From Shewanella sp. SR44-3 (lineage in GTDB: Bacteria; Pseudomonadota; Gammaproteobacteria; Enterobacterales; Shewanellaceae): DNA of 64,000 bases. Shown in pieces: positions 48,701 through 58,171 of this stretch (position 1 is its first letter; each line of letters starts with the position of its first letter). The stretch is from the NCBI RefSeq assembly GCF_014163735.1, contig NZ_JACJDV010000001.1, forward strand, positions 186,001 to 250,000, given 5' to 3'. A program made the translations under genes and the position numbers. The notes below the pieces were generated by a model. The model saw only the letters and a list, made by a program, of their open reading frames with translations. It searched no databases and was not told the DNA's origin.

Positions 48701-48882
48701 CTTTCAACGACTGAAGCACTGGCACCGCGATAACTGGTTTCGATAGAGACGACGGGGGGATCGATATTGGGGTATTCCCTTAATGGCAGTTTATCAAACG
48801 CCACTAAACCCAGCACGATAAGTAAAATGCTGATAACCGAGGCAAATACTGGTCTCTTTACAGATAAATCGGTGAGGATCAT
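45787..48882 (-). CDS. RND efflux pump inner-membrane transporter (HAE1 family)
   Basis: 1031-aa AcrB/MexF-type proton antiporter with 12 membrane helices and two large periplasmic loops. The proton-relay Asp pair is in GMVVDDAIVMLENIHRR (about 398-414). Repeats A and B both carry the RND signature. It overlaps the adaptor gene by 4 bases (ATGA). No outer-membrane channel gene is adjacent, so TolC presumably completes the complex. Substrates are probably drugs or solvents, but this cannot be read from the sequence. Confidence 0.94.
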   Translation of the reverse strand: MILTDLSVKRPVFASVISILLIVLGLVAFDKLPLREYPNIDPPVVSIETSYRGASASVVESRITQLIEDRLSGVEGIRHVSSSSSDGRSSVTLEFEIDRDIEAAANDVRDRISGLLDRLPDEADTPAIYKANGGDEVIMWLNLVSDQMSTLELTDYASRYLVDRFSVIDGVAQIHVGGGKVYAMRIWVDREALASRSLTVADVEAALRSENVELPAGSIESKERHFTLRVERSFRTETDFANLVIAQGDDGYLVRLGDVAKVEIGSEEERIIFRGNTESMIGIGITKQSTANTLDVARAANALVDVVNPTLPAGMEIKRSYDSSVFIEASIDEVYQTLFMAIILVIIVIYLFLGSVRAMLIPAITVPVSLLATFIVLYALGYTINLLTLLAMILAIGMVVDDAIVMLENIHRRIEQGDSPLKAAFLGAREVAFAVVATTLVLVAVFMPITFLEGDLGKLFKEFAVTMSAAVIFSSIVALTLSPMMCSKLLKPAGEDPWLVRQVDKGMTRLSKAYERTLTQAFNRPFMVSLIIIAAIGLSAFLLKQVPQEFAPQEDRGSMFLMVNGPQGASFEYIEKYMDEVEGRLMPLVESGDIKRLLIRAPRGFGRAADFSNGMAIIVLEDWSSRRPAAVIINDIRSRLEDLAGIRAFPIMRQAFGRGVGKPVQFVLGGPSYPELAQWRDIMLEHAKDNPNLVGLDHDYQETKPQLRVIIDRDRAASLGVSISHIGRTLESMLGSRLVTTFMRDGEEYDVVIEGDRDKHNTANDLSNIHVRSDRSNELIPLSNLVTVEEFADANSLNRYNRMRAITLEANLADGYSLGEALDYLNGIAAAYLPAEAVISYKGPSLDYQSSGSSMNFVFVLALGIVFLVLAAQFESYVHPMVIMLTVPLATLGALVGLWVTDQSLNIYSQIGIIMLVGLAAKNGILIVEFANQLRDRGLEFQQAILQASSQRLRPILMTGITTAAGAIPLVMATGAGAETRFVIGVVVLSGILLATFFTLVVIPVAYNLFARHTNSPDTVAKQLEQELSED

Positions 48883-49961
48883 GCTACATCATCCTCGCTG
48901 TTAAGCTTGACGAATTTAAATCGCTCCTGCAGCTCCACTTGGACTTTGTCCCCTGGACGCACTTTTAAAATCCCGCGAATAATCACCGCTTGATCTAACT
49001 CCACCCCTTGAGTAATTTCTACCCAACCACGAGTGCGAGCTCCTAAGGTAACCTGTTGACGTACCACTTTATTGTCGCTGTCTAAGGTATAAATATAATG
49101 TTCAGATTGGATTGGGATAATGGCCGATTCAGGTAATAACAAGGCTTCACGGCTCTGTTTAATTAGCTTTACTTTCATCAACATGCCTGGCAATAACGCA
49201 AAATCGGCATTCGCTATAATAGCGCGTACTATGACTGCCCGTGTTGTAGGGTTCACTCGGCTATCAATAGAGGTTACTTTACCGCTGAAAAGTCTTCCGG
49301 GAAAGGCAATGGCTTTGGCTTCTACTTGCTTGCCAACTTGGATTTCATTAATAAAACGCTCTGGCACTGAGAAATCTAATTTAATCTGACTGACATCATC
49401 TAAGGTGGTGATCTGCTGCCCTGGGGTCACCAGGCTTCCGGTACTCACCTGAATTAACCCCAGGCGACCGGAAAATGGTGCTGTGATGGCACGGTCAGCA
49501 AGGGCTGAACCTGCTTGGATCAACTCCGCTTTAGTGGTATCAATCAGAGTTTGCAGTCTATCTTGCTCATTTTCAGCAATGGTTTTATTGCTGACTAAGC
49601 TTTGAATACGAGCGAACTCTCTGTTGTGCTCAGCAAGTTTAACCTCAGCAACCCTAACTTTGGCCTGCTGCTCAGTATTTTGCAGCTGTATCAATAGCTC
49701 GCCCTGCTTAACATTTTGACCATCAACAATATTCACCGTCGAAATAATCTCAGACACCTTGGCCGTAATAGTGACAGAATCAAATGCTTTACTTGTGCCT
49801 ATGGCTTCCACTTCATCGCGGACGGTTTGCATCGCAGCTTTTGCCACCACCACATTAGGCAAAGGGCGGGCTTTAGCAGTCACTGTAGCGGGAGAAAGGC
49901 TAGCTTGATAACCAAACCAAGCCAGTGCCGACAGGGCAACCAAGAGGAGTATTTTTTTCAT
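48879..49961 (-). CDS. RND efflux periplasmic adaptor (membrane fusion protein)
   Basis: 360 aa. An N-terminal signal/anchor (MKKILLLVALSALAWFGYQA) is followed by the lipoyl domain halves (TVTAKVSEIIS..VNIVDGQNVKQGELLIQL and ITAPFSGRLGLIQVSTGSLV), a helical hairpin between them (about 95-150), then beta-barrel and membrane-proximal domains. It links the inner-membrane pump to an outer-membrane channel. It is the first gene of the two-gene operon. No local regulator gene is present. Confidence 0.93.
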   Translation of the reverse strand: MKKILLLVALSALAWFGYQASLSPATVTAKARPLPNVVVAKAAMQTVRDEVEAIGTSKAFDSVTITAKVSEIISTVNIVDGQNVKQGELLIQLQNTEQQAKVRVAEVKLAEHNREFARIQSLVSNKTIAENEQDRLQTLIDTTKAELIQAGSALADRAITAPFSGRLGLIQVSTGSLVTPGQQITTLDDVSQIKLDFSVPERFINEIQVGKQVEAKAIAFPGRLFSGKVTSIDSRVNPTTRAVIVRAIIANADFALLPGMLMKVKLIKQSREALLLPESAIIPIQSEHYIYTLDSDNKVVRQQVTLGARTRGWVEITQGVELDQAVIIRGILKVRPGDKVQVELQERFKFVKLNSEDDVA

Positions 49962-50132
49962 TATGACCTCGTATGCCAGCTTACAAGCTGGATATACATC
50001 TAATATAGAGACAAAGTCTGGCTAGTTTACTTAGCCAAACTCTTGAGGCATAGGGGTTTTACTTTTCCTTACAAAATAACAACTGCTTACATTTATGCTA
50101 TTCCAACCTATGATTTTTCCAAACAGCGGCAA

Positions 50133-50159
50133 TAAAAAAAGACCCTAAGGTCTCTTTTT
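50133..50159. terminator. bamC terminator
   Basis: AGACC CTAA GGTCT with seven A on the left (T on the minus strand) and five T on the right, so it can work in both directions. It lies 50 bases after the bamC stop. Confidence 0.85.
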
Positions 50160-50206
50160 GCTATTGCTTGCCATAAAAATAGCTGCAACTAATCTATGCT
50201 GACGTA

Positions 50207-51325
50207 TTAGCGTACTTTACGGTCCGTTTGCATCAGATCAGCAAGACTCTTAAATACCTGAGCCATCACTTCGTCATCAACAGGTTCACCGGCCACATCT
50301 TTCAAATAGATATTAGTCTTATCAGTATCATCGCTGACCGTTAACACTACGCGATAATTGCCTTTATCAAGTTCTAAGCTTTCATCACCCCAGAGAGAGC
50401 TCCAGAAACCGCCGCTTTCTTCTAGATTGACGTAATACAGGCCTTTGTTCATGTCCATATCCAGTACATCAAATCCAAGCTCAGGCAACACGATACGTAA
50501 TCTATCCCACACTTGTTTAAACTTACCATTAGCTAACCAGTACGCCCCCTGCTTACCTTGTGCAGCGATAAGCTGAAGCTCGATGCCTCGGCTTTGACGT
50601 AAACGGTTTTCTTTTAGCAATTGCTCACGCTTAGCACTCATGTAAGCAACACTGCTGTTCAGTCTGTCTATAGTGTAACGGCGTTTATCTTCACCACTGA
50701 GTAACACACCTTGATTTTCACCGTTATAATGTTCTTCGTGCTCAACAAGATTAATGGTGACATCAGCAGTGCGGCCATGGGGCTTAATGGCGATATCATA
50801 ACGGTAGCGTTGACGTAACTGGTATATCTTGTCGGCGCTCCACCAGTTAGATTCAATCACTTCTTCGTTGGTTATCCAATCGGTTTCAATAAAACCTGTG
50901 GTGAAATTTTCAGCCAAGACTGTAATTCCAGACTCGGTAAGTGAACCACGAATAGTGTCAAAAATCTCTTGTTTAAGATCTATGCTGTTATCAATTGACT
51001 CAATAACCACACGGATGTTGTCACTATTTTCTTCAACACGAGTTCCCTCTGCCATTGGTAGCACTTGCAATGGCGCACGGATATCAAGTTTTTTGCCCAC
51101 AATAGCCGTATTTGCCTTAGTGCCTACAGGAGGGATGTCATATTCTTTGGTGTACGGCGGTGTGTTTAAGCTAGCTGGAATGTTAAGCCCAGCTGTCACT
51201 TCTGCATTAATGTATTCATCAGTGCCATTCACCTGGCGACGATCAATAGGCGTACTGCAGGCTGCTGATACTGCCGCAACTAAAAGGATCGGCGTCACTT
51301 GTTTTAATTTTACTTTTACTAACAT
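50207..51325 (-). CDS. bamC: outer-membrane assembly lipoprotein BamC (NlpB)
   Basis: 372-aa lipoprotein of the BAM complex that inserts beta-barrel proteins. The lipobox is SAAC with Cys23. A long unstructured N-terminal lasso contains PPVGTKANTAIVGKKLDIRAP (about 66-86), and two helix-grip domains follow. It lies 6 bases after dapA, as in E. coli, so the two are cotranscribed. Confidence 0.93.
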   Translation of the reverse strand: MLVKVKLKQVTPILLVAAVSAACSTPIDRRQVNGTDEYINAEVTAGLNIPASLNTPPYTKEYDIPPVGTKANTAIVGKKLDIRAPLQVLPMAEGTRVEENSDNIRVVIESIDNSIDLKQEIFDTIRGSLTESGITVLAENFTTGFIETDWITNEEVIESNWWSADKIYQLRQRYRYDIAIKPHGRTADVTINLVEHEEHYNGENQGVLLSGEDKRRYTIDRLNSSVAYMSAKREQLLKENRLRQSRGIELQLIAAQGKQGAYWLANGKFKQVWDRLRIVLPELGFDVLDMDMNKGLYYVNLEESGGFWSSLWGDESLELDKGNYRVVLTVSDDTDKTNIYLKDVAGEPVDDEVMAQVFKSLADLMQTDRKVR

Positions 51326-51331
51326 GAATAA

Positions 51332-52213
51332 TTAGACCTTAAGCTGTGCTTGCTTCATTGTTTCTAACAACAGACCATGAAACTGCTCTGAAAGTTCAGT
51401 TAAAGGCAAACGAATATAAGCATTAGTAATCAATCCTAACTGATGACTCGCCCATTTTACTGGGATAGGATTGGCTTCACAAAAAAGAGAACTGTATAGC
51501 CCTCTTAGGTTTTCGTCATGGAGCGTTGCAAGGGCAGCATTGCCACTTAACGCAGCATCACACATGGCTTTAAATGCCTTAGGCACTATGTTATTGGCAA
51601 CCGAAATAACCCCATCACCACCTAACAGTAAGAATTCTTTAGCACTAGCATCATCGCCACTGTAAAGTAAAAAGTCATTGCCACACAAAGAACGCAAAGT
51701 TTCCACTCGACTCACATCACCAGTCGCTTCTTTAACACCGATAATATTACTGACATTAGCAAGCTCAGCAATCACTTCTGGCTGCATATCAAGGCAAGTA
51801 CGCCCAGGCACATTATAAAGAATTTGTGGGATGTCGGTACTATTAGCAATAGCCGTATAATGGGCAATGATGCCTTTAGGTGACGGTTTATTGTAATAAG
51901 GGGTGACTCCTAGCATGGCATCGACGCCTAACTTAGCGAGTTTTTGGGTGAGCTCAACGCCATGGGCTGTGGCATTAGCGCCATTACCAGCAATAACAGG
52001 AATGCGTCCAGCCACAAAAGATACCACTTGCTCAACCACTGCAAGGTGTTCTGACTGCTTCAGGGTCGCAGATTCACCAGTGGTGCCCACGGCAACAATG
52101 GCATCTGTGCCTTGATTAATATGAAACTCCACTAACCTTTCTAGGCTAGCGTTATCTATTGAGCCATCACGGTTCATTGGCGTGATTAAGGCTACGATAC
52201 TTCCTTTTAACAT
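51332..52213 (-). CDS. dapA: 4-hydroxy-tetrahydrodipicolinate synthase
   Basis: First committed step of lysine/meso-DAP synthesis, condensing pyruvate with aspartate semialdehyde. It is 293 aa. Schiff-base Lys161 is in GVKEATGD, Tyr133 in YNVPGRT, Thr44-Thr45 in GTTGES and Tyr107 in TPYYNKPS. It is divergent from gcvR, as in E. coli. Confidence 0.97.
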   Translation of the reverse strand: MLKGSIVALITPMNRDGSIDNASLERLVEFHINQGTDAIVAVGTTGESATLKQSEHLAVVEQVVSFVAGRIPVIAGNGANATAHGVELTQKLAKLGVDAMLGVTPYYNKPSPKGIIAHYTAIANSTDIPQILYNVPGRTCLDMQPEVIAELANVSNIIGVKEATGDVSRVETLRSLCGNDFLLYSGDDASAKEFLLLGGDGVISVANNIVPKAFKAMCDAALSGNAALATLHDENLRGLYSSLFCEANPIPVKWASHQLGLITNAYIRLPLTELSEQFHGLLLETMKQAQLKV

Positions 52214-52382
52214 CTGACTTCCCCAGAATTTCAGGATTCGCTATGTTACTTAGCCCTACCGCTAATGACAAGCCTTAACAGGGATCTCAAATTGAAATAC
52301 TTATGTTAACATTAGACTTAACGCGCAACACGCCCTTAAGTGATGCATTTTTAATCAAAAAATTAGCCAATAAGGACTCTGC

Positions 52383-52919
52383 ATGACCCATTTTCTGGTC
52401 GTCACTGCCATGGGCACAGATCGCCCTGGATTAGTTAGCCGCCTCGCCCGCCTAGCCAGTGATTGTGACTGTGATATCGTCGACAGTCGCATGGCGATTT
52501 TTGGCAATGAATTTACCTTAATCATGATGATTTCAGGTGTCTGGAGCGCAATAACTAAAATTGAGAGTTTATTGCCAAATCTGAGTGTTGAGCTTGAGTT
52601 AATGACCATTATGAAGCGCACCTCAAAACATACGCCGAAAAATTATATTTCCCGTATTGAAGTGACCTTTAATGGCCAAGACCAACGCGGTACCATGCAG
52701 AAAATCACCGAGTTTTTAGCGGCTCAGTCTCTTGATCTCGCCGCCGTCCGCTCCCATGCCGATGGCAATGAAACCAGCTTAACTCAGTCGGTTTTTCTGG
52801 CAATTAATATTCCAGAAGACATTGATCTACAAAAACTTGAACACAACATTCATTCATTAGCTGCCAATCTATCACTGCAATGCAGCATCAAGCGCATGCA
52901 AGGGATAGCAGCCCCATAG
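52383..52919 (+). CDS. gcvR: glycine cleavage system transcriptional repressor GcvR
   Basis: 178 aa with two ACT domains (about 3-80 and 88-170). GcvR has no DNA-binding domain; in E. coli it binds GcvA and blocks activation of gcvTHP when glycine is low. ATG at 52383 with AAGGA seven bases before it. It is followed 8 bases later by bcp, the same order as in E. coli. Confidence 0.93.
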   Translation: MTHFLVVTAMGTDRPGLVSRLARLASDCDCDIVDSRMAIFGNEFTLIMMISGVWSAITKIESLLPNLSVELELMTIMKRTSKHTPKNYISRIEVTFNGQDQRGTMQKITEFLAAQSLDLAAVRSHADGNETSLTQSVFLAINIPEDIDLQKLEHNIHSLAANLSLQCSIKRMQGIAAP

Positions 52920-52927
52920 GAGAGTCA

Positions 52928-53392
52928 ATGAACACCTTACAAACGGGACAATCAGCGCCAGAGTTCACCCTTAATAATCAAGATGGACACCCTGTTGCAT
53001 TAACCGCGTTATTGGCCAAAGGGCCTGTGTTAGTTTATTTTTACCCTAAGGCATCAACCCCTGGCTGCACAGTACAAGCGCAAGGGTTACGTGACAGCCT
53101 AGCGCAGCTGCAAAGCAAGCAAGTGAGTGTACTGGGTTTAAGCCCAGATCCTGTGGCAAAGCTTAAAAAGTTTCACGATAAGCAAGCACTTAACTTTGAC
53201 TTACTCAGCGATGAAGACCATGCTATCGCCGATGCCTTTGGCGTATGGGGCGAGAAAAAATTTATGGGAAAAATTTATGACGGTATTCACAGATTAAGCT
53301 TTCTTATCGGCACCGATGGGAAAGTGGTCAAATTGTTCGATAAATTTAAAACCAAAGATCACCATCAAGTAGTATTAGATCATTTATCGTAA
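52928..53392 (+). CDS. bcp: BCP-type thiol peroxidase (peroxiredoxin) lacking the resolving cysteine
   Basis: 154-aa peroxiredoxin that reduces hydroperoxides. Peroxidatic Cys47 is in TPGCTVQ. The residue corresponding to the E. coli resolving Cys50 is Gln52 (VQAQGLRD), so it must work as a one-Cys enzyme or use a partner thiol. SDEDH and GVWGEKKFMGK.YDGIHR are as in the family. The start at 52928 has GGAG upstream; an in-frame start 16 codons earlier would overlap gcvR. Confidence 0.95.
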   Translation: MNTLQTGQSAPEFTLNNQDGHPVALTALLAKGPVLVYFYPKASTPGCTVQAQGLRDSLAQLQSKQVSVLGLSPDPVAKLKKFHDKQALNFDLLSDEDHAIADAFGVWGEKKFMGKIYDGIHRLSFLIGTDGKVVKLFDKFKTKDHHQVVLDHLS

Positions 53393-53454
53393 TTCATATG
53401 ATTGGTATTATTACTGATTGCTAAAACCAATCGCTTGAAGTAAATGCGCGCAAT

Positions 53455-53488
53455 TAAAAAGGCTTAACCCTAAGGTTAAGCCTTTTTT
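53455..53488. terminator. gcvR-bcp terminator
   Basis: GGCTTAACC CTAA GGTTAAGCC with five A before and six T after. It stops gcvR-bcp and may also serve the convergent antiporter gene. Confidence 0.9.
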
Positions 53489-53553
53489 ATACTTATTTAT
53501 TTCTATAGCGCACCTTGATGCTGGTGCGCCGAGTCAAGATGATAAGCTGTTTG

Positions 53554-55674
53554 TTACGTCTTTGGCTTATTGGCCTCAATGATTGCAGCATCACTTTGTT
53601 CGGCGGCTGTCACCTCAAGGATAGCTTCATCGTTAAGCGTTAGTGCCTCTGCATCAATCTTTTGCTGGGCTTTAAGAGCATCCTCTTCAGCTTGCACTTT
53701 TAAGGCTTCTTCAGCCAGTTGAGCGGCTTCTAAACGCGCCTGTTCCTTGGCAATCGCCCTTAGTTCTGCTTCTTCCGCTTCTTTTATTTTACGGGCTTCA
53801 GCCGCGGCTTTGGCTTCAATTTCAGCTTGAGCTTTAGCTGCGCGGTCAGCTTCATCGGCTATGGCTTTTTGAACCACAGCTTGCTCTTGTGCATCCATAG
53901 GCAACAAACTGATAAGCTCGATACCCACAGGAAACTCGAACGGTTCGGTGCCAGAGACAATCTTCAACTTGGCATCTTTAGTCAGGTAAAGTAACGGCAT
54001 TGCCGTATCACCATAACGCTGACGGAAATGCTCAAAGGTAAAGTTTTCAGTGATGTTAGTCACCTTGAGTACCGCACCTTTTGCCATCATGCTGGCAATT
54101 TTGGCGTAGGAGACTGATTCACCAAATAAGCATAAACGCTTTAAATAGTTCTCTGACAATTGGTGACGTGCACTCACGCCTTCTGCATTATTAAGGCCAT
54201 AGACTTTCTCTGTGCCTAATAAATCCTGGAAGTGGAAACTCACCAATGGATTAAGCTGACGGTATGGCGACATCACTAGCACACGGCCAATACCACTTAA
54301 ATCAAGGTAGGTAGAAGCATGTTCTGAGGCTGGGTTACCAAAATACACTGGAATATTCTCCATACGTGCTAAGCGAATGTTATCCCAGTTGTTATCGGCT
54401 AATACCACTTTGACTTGCTTAGTTTGCAATAAACTTGCAAGTTCACGGGCAAATTTAGAGGCCCCAAAGATCAGCAACCCTTGTGATGATTCAGCTTTTA
54501 CCCCAAGAAACTTAGCCCAACGCCCAGCGGTTAAACTCTGAATAACAACAGTACCAATAATCACTAAGAAGACTAATGGCACAATTGAGCTTGCACCTTC
54601 AATCCCTAAACTTTCAAGTTTAATGGCAAATAACGATGAAATCGCCGCAGCAACAATACCGCGCGGTGCCATCCAACTTAAAAACCATTTGTCGTTTGAG
54701 GTTAATGAAGTTCCCAAACCTGAGATCCAAATACTTAATGGTCTGGCGATAACCATTACCACAGCTAATACCCCAAGTCCGCCCCAGCCAAGATCTAACA
54801 TGGCGCTAGAATCAAGGCGTGCTGCAAGCAAAATGAATAAGGCTGAGATTAATAACACAGTTAAAGTTTCTTTGAACTCTAAAATTTCAGCAATGTCTAC
54901 ACCGCGCATGTTGGCAAGCCAAATTCCCATCACAGTCACAGTCAACAAACCTGACTCTTCCTGAATGATGTTTGAACCAACAAATACCCCAAGCATAATG
55001 GTAAGTACTGCCGTGTTACGTAAATAATGTGGAAACACGTTGTTACGCAACGCCACCCCAATAAAGTAACCTGCTAATGCACCCAGTCCTAAGCCAAGTA
55101 ATAAGGTCAAACCTAATGCATTCAATACGTGGGTGGTAGGATCAGCAGTTACGGCAATGTATTCATAAACCAATACTGCAAGTAAAGCACCTATCGGGTC
55201 AATGACAATGCCTTCCCAGCGCAATATGCTAGACAAATTGGATTTAGGCTGCACAGAGCGCAGCATAGGTACAATCACTGTCGGGCCTGTTACAACCACA
55301 AGTGCACCGAACAGCAGCGCTAACGGCCAATCGAAACCTAAGATATAATGCGCCGCGGGTGCAATACATGCCCAAGTGATAAACGCGCCTATGGTGACAA
55401 GATTGGTCACCATACGGCCATGATCTTTTATTTCTTTAAAATTAAGCGTCAATGCGCCTTCAAAAAGAATGACGGCTACGCCCAAAGAAATAATCGGGAA
55501 CAATAAATCACCGAAAATAGCATCGGGATCAAGAATACCTAACCCAGGACCAAGTAATAAGCCACACAATAGCAAAGGTAAAATTGCTGGTAAGCGTAAT
55601 TTCCAGCCAAGCCATTGACAGAGTAAAGACAGCACACCAATTCCAGCAAGCATGCCTGTGATGTGTTCAACCAT
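53554..55674 (-). CDS. cation:proton antiporter (CPA1/NhaP type) with RCK-like domain and Ala/Glu-rich tail
   Basis: 706 aa. About 12 membrane helices lie in residues 1-400, with the antiporter motifs FEGALTL and GPTVIVPML...RWEGIVIDPIGA. A TrkA-N-like nucleotide domain (about 405-520; LLIFGASKFARELASLL) and a TrkA-C-like part follow, then an unusual C-terminal 100 residues of Ala, Glu, Gln and Lys predicted as a long coiled coil. The ATG at 55674 has AAGGAAA upstream; 11 more in-frame codons upstream lack a ribosome site. The ion is Na+ or K+, not decidable here. Confidence 0.88.
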   Translation of the reverse strand: MVEHITGMLAGIGVLSLLCQWLGWKLRLPAILPLLLCGLLLGPGLGILDPDAIFGDLLFPIISLGVAVILFEGALTLNFKEIKDHGRMVTNLVTIGAFITWACIAPAAHYILGFDWPLALLFGALVVVTGPTVIVPMLRSVQPKSNLSSILRWEGIVIDPIGALLAVLVYEYIAVTADPTTHVLNALGLTLLLGLGLGALAGYFIGVALRNNVFPHYLRNTAVLTIMLGVFVGSNIIQEESGLLTVTVMGIWLANMRGVDIAEILEFKETLTVLLISALFILLAARLDSSAMLDLGWGGLGVLAVVMVIARPLSIWISGLGTSLTSNDKWFLSWMAPRGIVAAAISSLFAIKLESLGIEGASSIVPLVFLVIIGTVVIQSLTAGRWAKFLGVKAESSQGLLIFGASKFARELASLLQTKQVKVVLADNNWDNIRLARMENIPVYFGNPASEHASTYLDLSGIGRVLVMSPYRQLNPLVSFHFQDLLGTEKVYGLNNAEGVSARHQLSENYLKRLCLFGESVSYAKIASMMAKGAVLKVTNITENFTFEHFRQRYGDTAMPLLYLTKDAKLKIVSGTEPFEFPVGIELISLLPMDAQEQAVVQKAIADEADRAAKAQAEIEAKAAAEARKIKEAEEAELRAIAKEQARLEAAQLAEEALKVQAEEDALKAQQKIDAEALTLNDEAILEVTAAEQSDAAIIEANKPKT

Positions 55675-56392
55675 AGTTAATTTCCTTTGTATATCGCAAC
55701 AAGCCATTAGGCTTAACGTTGCTGCAATTTGTGCCCTTTTTGCAAGCGCATCAACAGTGCAGCATGCCGCATTAACTGCGGCGGATTTTCGAGCTAAACA
55801 TCATTATTATATCGATATTATCGAGCCACGTTTTGCATTCCTCTTACATAAGCTGGTGATCGAAACTACCCTGATATTTACTGCGAATAATTCAGTTCCA
55901 TAAGGTGATTTCAAGCTTAGTACAGACCTTAGCGTAATTGATTAAAATTAACACAATTGCCTCAGTAAACTCTGGCTCATAAAATACTAAAAATCATCGC
56001 GGATCAAGCATTTTTTTGAGTAATATCACATAATACGACAATATCAAAATAACACCACAACACATTGTATTAAATACAAATTAATGAATGAAATTCAAAA
56101 AAAATTCATATAACTGTTTTTCCGTTTAGTTAAAAAACAACCATCTCACTCAGTAAAATCAGCACTAACCTAAGATGTTTACGTGTGTTGAATCACCAAT
56201 ATTGTTTTATAAGCTGCCAAATACAGATGAAAAGAGCTAAATGATCCATTAAGGATCAAGCAGTGAAGGTATGACTTTTAAGGAGTGGGATGAAAATGAC
56301 AGTATGGCTTGAGAAGACTAAATAAAGCTGAAGTAATATTACTGAGCTGCAGAGCTTAGATTGTCATCTTAAAATGCTTAAATATTGCACAC
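55675..56392. other. spacer with no recognisable gene
   Basis: About 720 very A+T-rich bases between the antiporter and zapC. I found no convincing open frame, RNA gene or strong hairpin in it. It must contain the antiporter promoter near 55680-55760. Confidence 0.55.
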
Positions 56393-56926
56393 TTATGCTG
56401 CTGCGATTTGTTTTACCCGTTTAAGTGGATGCAGGCGATTATGCATCACTTTAATGGTATCAAACTGAGCCAGTGATTTAGTATCGGACAACTGATAAGC
56501 GCTAGATAGATTCATCACCAATACTGATTGTATGCCAACATCAATAACCAGTACCAATAGGGTCTGATTATTACTTTTTAACTGAAACACTTTGCCTTCG
56601 TCAAAAAAAACACATTCATCGCTAACATCAAAAAACCATGATTTTGGCATTTGAGGTGTTAATAAAAAATGGGCCGCCGTAGCGTTAAGCGCAGTTTGGA
56701 CAATCGCAGCATCAGATAGCATTAATACTTTAGGCAGACGTTCGAGCATGCGAATATAAAACTTAGCGTGTTCAACACTAAATTTCATTCCCTTTAATGC
56801 ATCTGGGATCAGCATTTTTGTTTTAAACGCAGTAAGGAAAGACATCTCAGTGTCTAATGATAATGCCAATTGGCCGTATTCTTCATTAAACTCCCAGTGC
56901 CAGTCTTTGGTTGGCATTAATAACAT
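56393..56926 (-). CDS. zapC: cell division protein ZapC
   Basis: 177-aa FtsZ-binding protein that bundles Z-ring filaments. The opening MLLMPTKDWHWEF, TEMSFLTAFKTKMLIPDAL and the C-terminal basic stretch fit ZapC (formerly DUF1379/YcbW). A GTG three codons upstream (56935) is also in frame, but AGG lies eight bases before the ATG at 56926, so I prefer it. The neighbour pyrD upstream is the same as in E. coli. Confidence 0.85.
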   Translation of the reverse strand: MLLMPTKDWHWEFNEEYGQLALSLDTEMSFLTAFKTKMLIPDALKGMKFSVEHAKFYIRMLERLPKVLMLSDAAIVQTALNATAAHFLLTPQMPKSWFFDVSDECVFFDEGKVFQLKSNNQTLLVLVIDVGIQSVLVMNLSSAYQLSDTKSLAQFDTIKVMHNRLHPLKRVKQIAAA

Positions 56927-57028
56927 AGCCCGCACCTAATAATAACAATACTTGAGTATAATAGATGATATTTCAGTCAATATCAAAAAAAGTTTAAATA
57001 TTGTTATTATGGATCAATATCTTATACT

Positions 57029-57061
57029 GATCGTGCGATCAAAAATTTTGATCGCACGATC
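57029..57061. repeat. 33-bp near-perfect palindrome with four GATC sites
   Basis: GATCGTGCGATCAAAA (57029-57044), one A, then its exact reverse complement (57046-57061). Each arm is itself almost palindromic (TGATCG-TG-CGATCA). Four Dam sites fall in 33 bases. It lies between pyrD and zapC. No T run follows on either strand. Confidence 0.7.
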
Positions 57062-57091
57062 TGACAAATGATCTTTCCCTCTAAAAAAATA

Positions 57092-58111
57092 TTATTTAGC
57101 CTTATAAGCATTAACTATGTGTTTAATTAATTTCGGGCCTTGATAAATAAAACCTGAGTATATTTGCACTAAAGTTGCACCAGCATCAAATTTATCCAGC
57201 GCATCTTGGGCTGTATTAATTCCGCCCACACCAATGATCGGGATCTTTTTATCCAAAAATCCAGCTAGCTGTTTGATCACTAGCGTTGAGGCTGAGGTCA
57301 ATGGTGCGCCGCTTAATCCACCCATTTCCGTACCATGAGTTAAGCCCTCGACCCCATCACGGCTTAAGGTAGTGTTTGTCGCTATCACAGCATCAAATTG
57401 ATTGTTAATTAAACTCAAGGCAATACTTTCAATTTCATCAACCGTTAGATCCGGTGCAATTTTTAATGCGACCGGTACATAGCGACGGTACTTTTCAGTA
57501 AGCTCACTCTGTTTAGTTTTAATCGATGCAAGTAAATCATCGAGTAAAGCCCCGTATTGCATGCTTCTAAGCCCGGGAGTATTAGGTGATGAAATGTTCA
57601 CCGTAATATAAGCTGCATAGGGATACACTTTATCCATGCAAATTAAATAATCTTCTTTGCCCTGCTCTACCGGCGTGTCTTTATTTTTACCGATATTCAC
57701 CCCAACAAGAATATCGGTTTTTTTCGCTTGTAAATTACGGACTAAATTATCAACACCTTTATTATTAAATCCCATTCGATTAATAATGGCCTTAGCCTTA
57801 GTTAACCGAAATAATCTTGGCTTATCATTACCTGCCTGGGGTTTAGGTGTCACTGTGCCCACTTCCACAAAGCCAAAGCCCATAGCATGAAACGCATCTA
57901 TGGCTTCACCATTTTTATCAAGACCTGCAGCTAAGCCCACAGGATTAGGAAAGGATATTCCCATGCATTTTACAGGACTTGATGGCAATGCTTGGCTATA
58001 GCCACATGCCAAGGGAGAATTAGCGGTAAATTTCAAACTTTTAAGAGCAAGATCATGGGCTTGCTCTGCATCCATTTGAAACATCATTTTTTGTGCTAAT
58101 GAGTACAACAT
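57092..58111 (-). CDS. pyrD: dihydroorotate dehydrogenase (quinone), class 2
   Basis: 339-aa FMN enzyme at the inner membrane face that oxidises dihydroorotate to orotate with quinone. The N-terminal amphipathic membrane helix ([21 protein letters not shown]) marks class 2. [14 protein letters not shown] (about 56-69), [18 protein letters not shown] and the catalytic-Ser region are present, as is GVGGI for FMN phosphate. Upstream gdhB is separated by a terminator. Confidence 0.97.
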   Translation of the reverse strand: MLYSLAQKMMFQMDAEQAHDLALKSLKFTANSPLACGYSQALPSSPVKCMGISFPNPVGLAAGLDKNGEAIDAFHAMGFGFVEVGTVTPKPQAGNDKPRLFRLTKAKAIINRMGFNNKGVDNLVRNLQAKKTDILVGVNIGKNKDTPVEQGKEDYLICMDKVYPYAAYITVNISSPNTPGLRSMQYGALLDDLLASIKTKQSELTEKYRRYVPVALKIAPDLTVDEIESIALSLINNQFDAVIATNTTLSRDGVEGLTHGTEMGGLSGAPLTSASTLVIKQLAGFLDKKIPIIGVGGINTAQDALDKFDAGATLVQIYSGFIYQGPKLIKHIVNAYKAK

Positions 58112-58127
58112 CGATTTTCCTCAGGCT

Positions 58128-58156
58128 AAAAAAAGCCCCGGCATTGGCCAGGGCTT
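58128..58156 (-). terminator. gdhB terminator
   Basis: On the minus strand AAGCCCTGGC CAAT GCCGGGGCTT followed by seven T; all ten pairs form, with one T-G. It ends the gdhB transcript before pyrD. Confidence 0.9.
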
Positions 58157-58171
58157 ATTAGGATGATAAAA

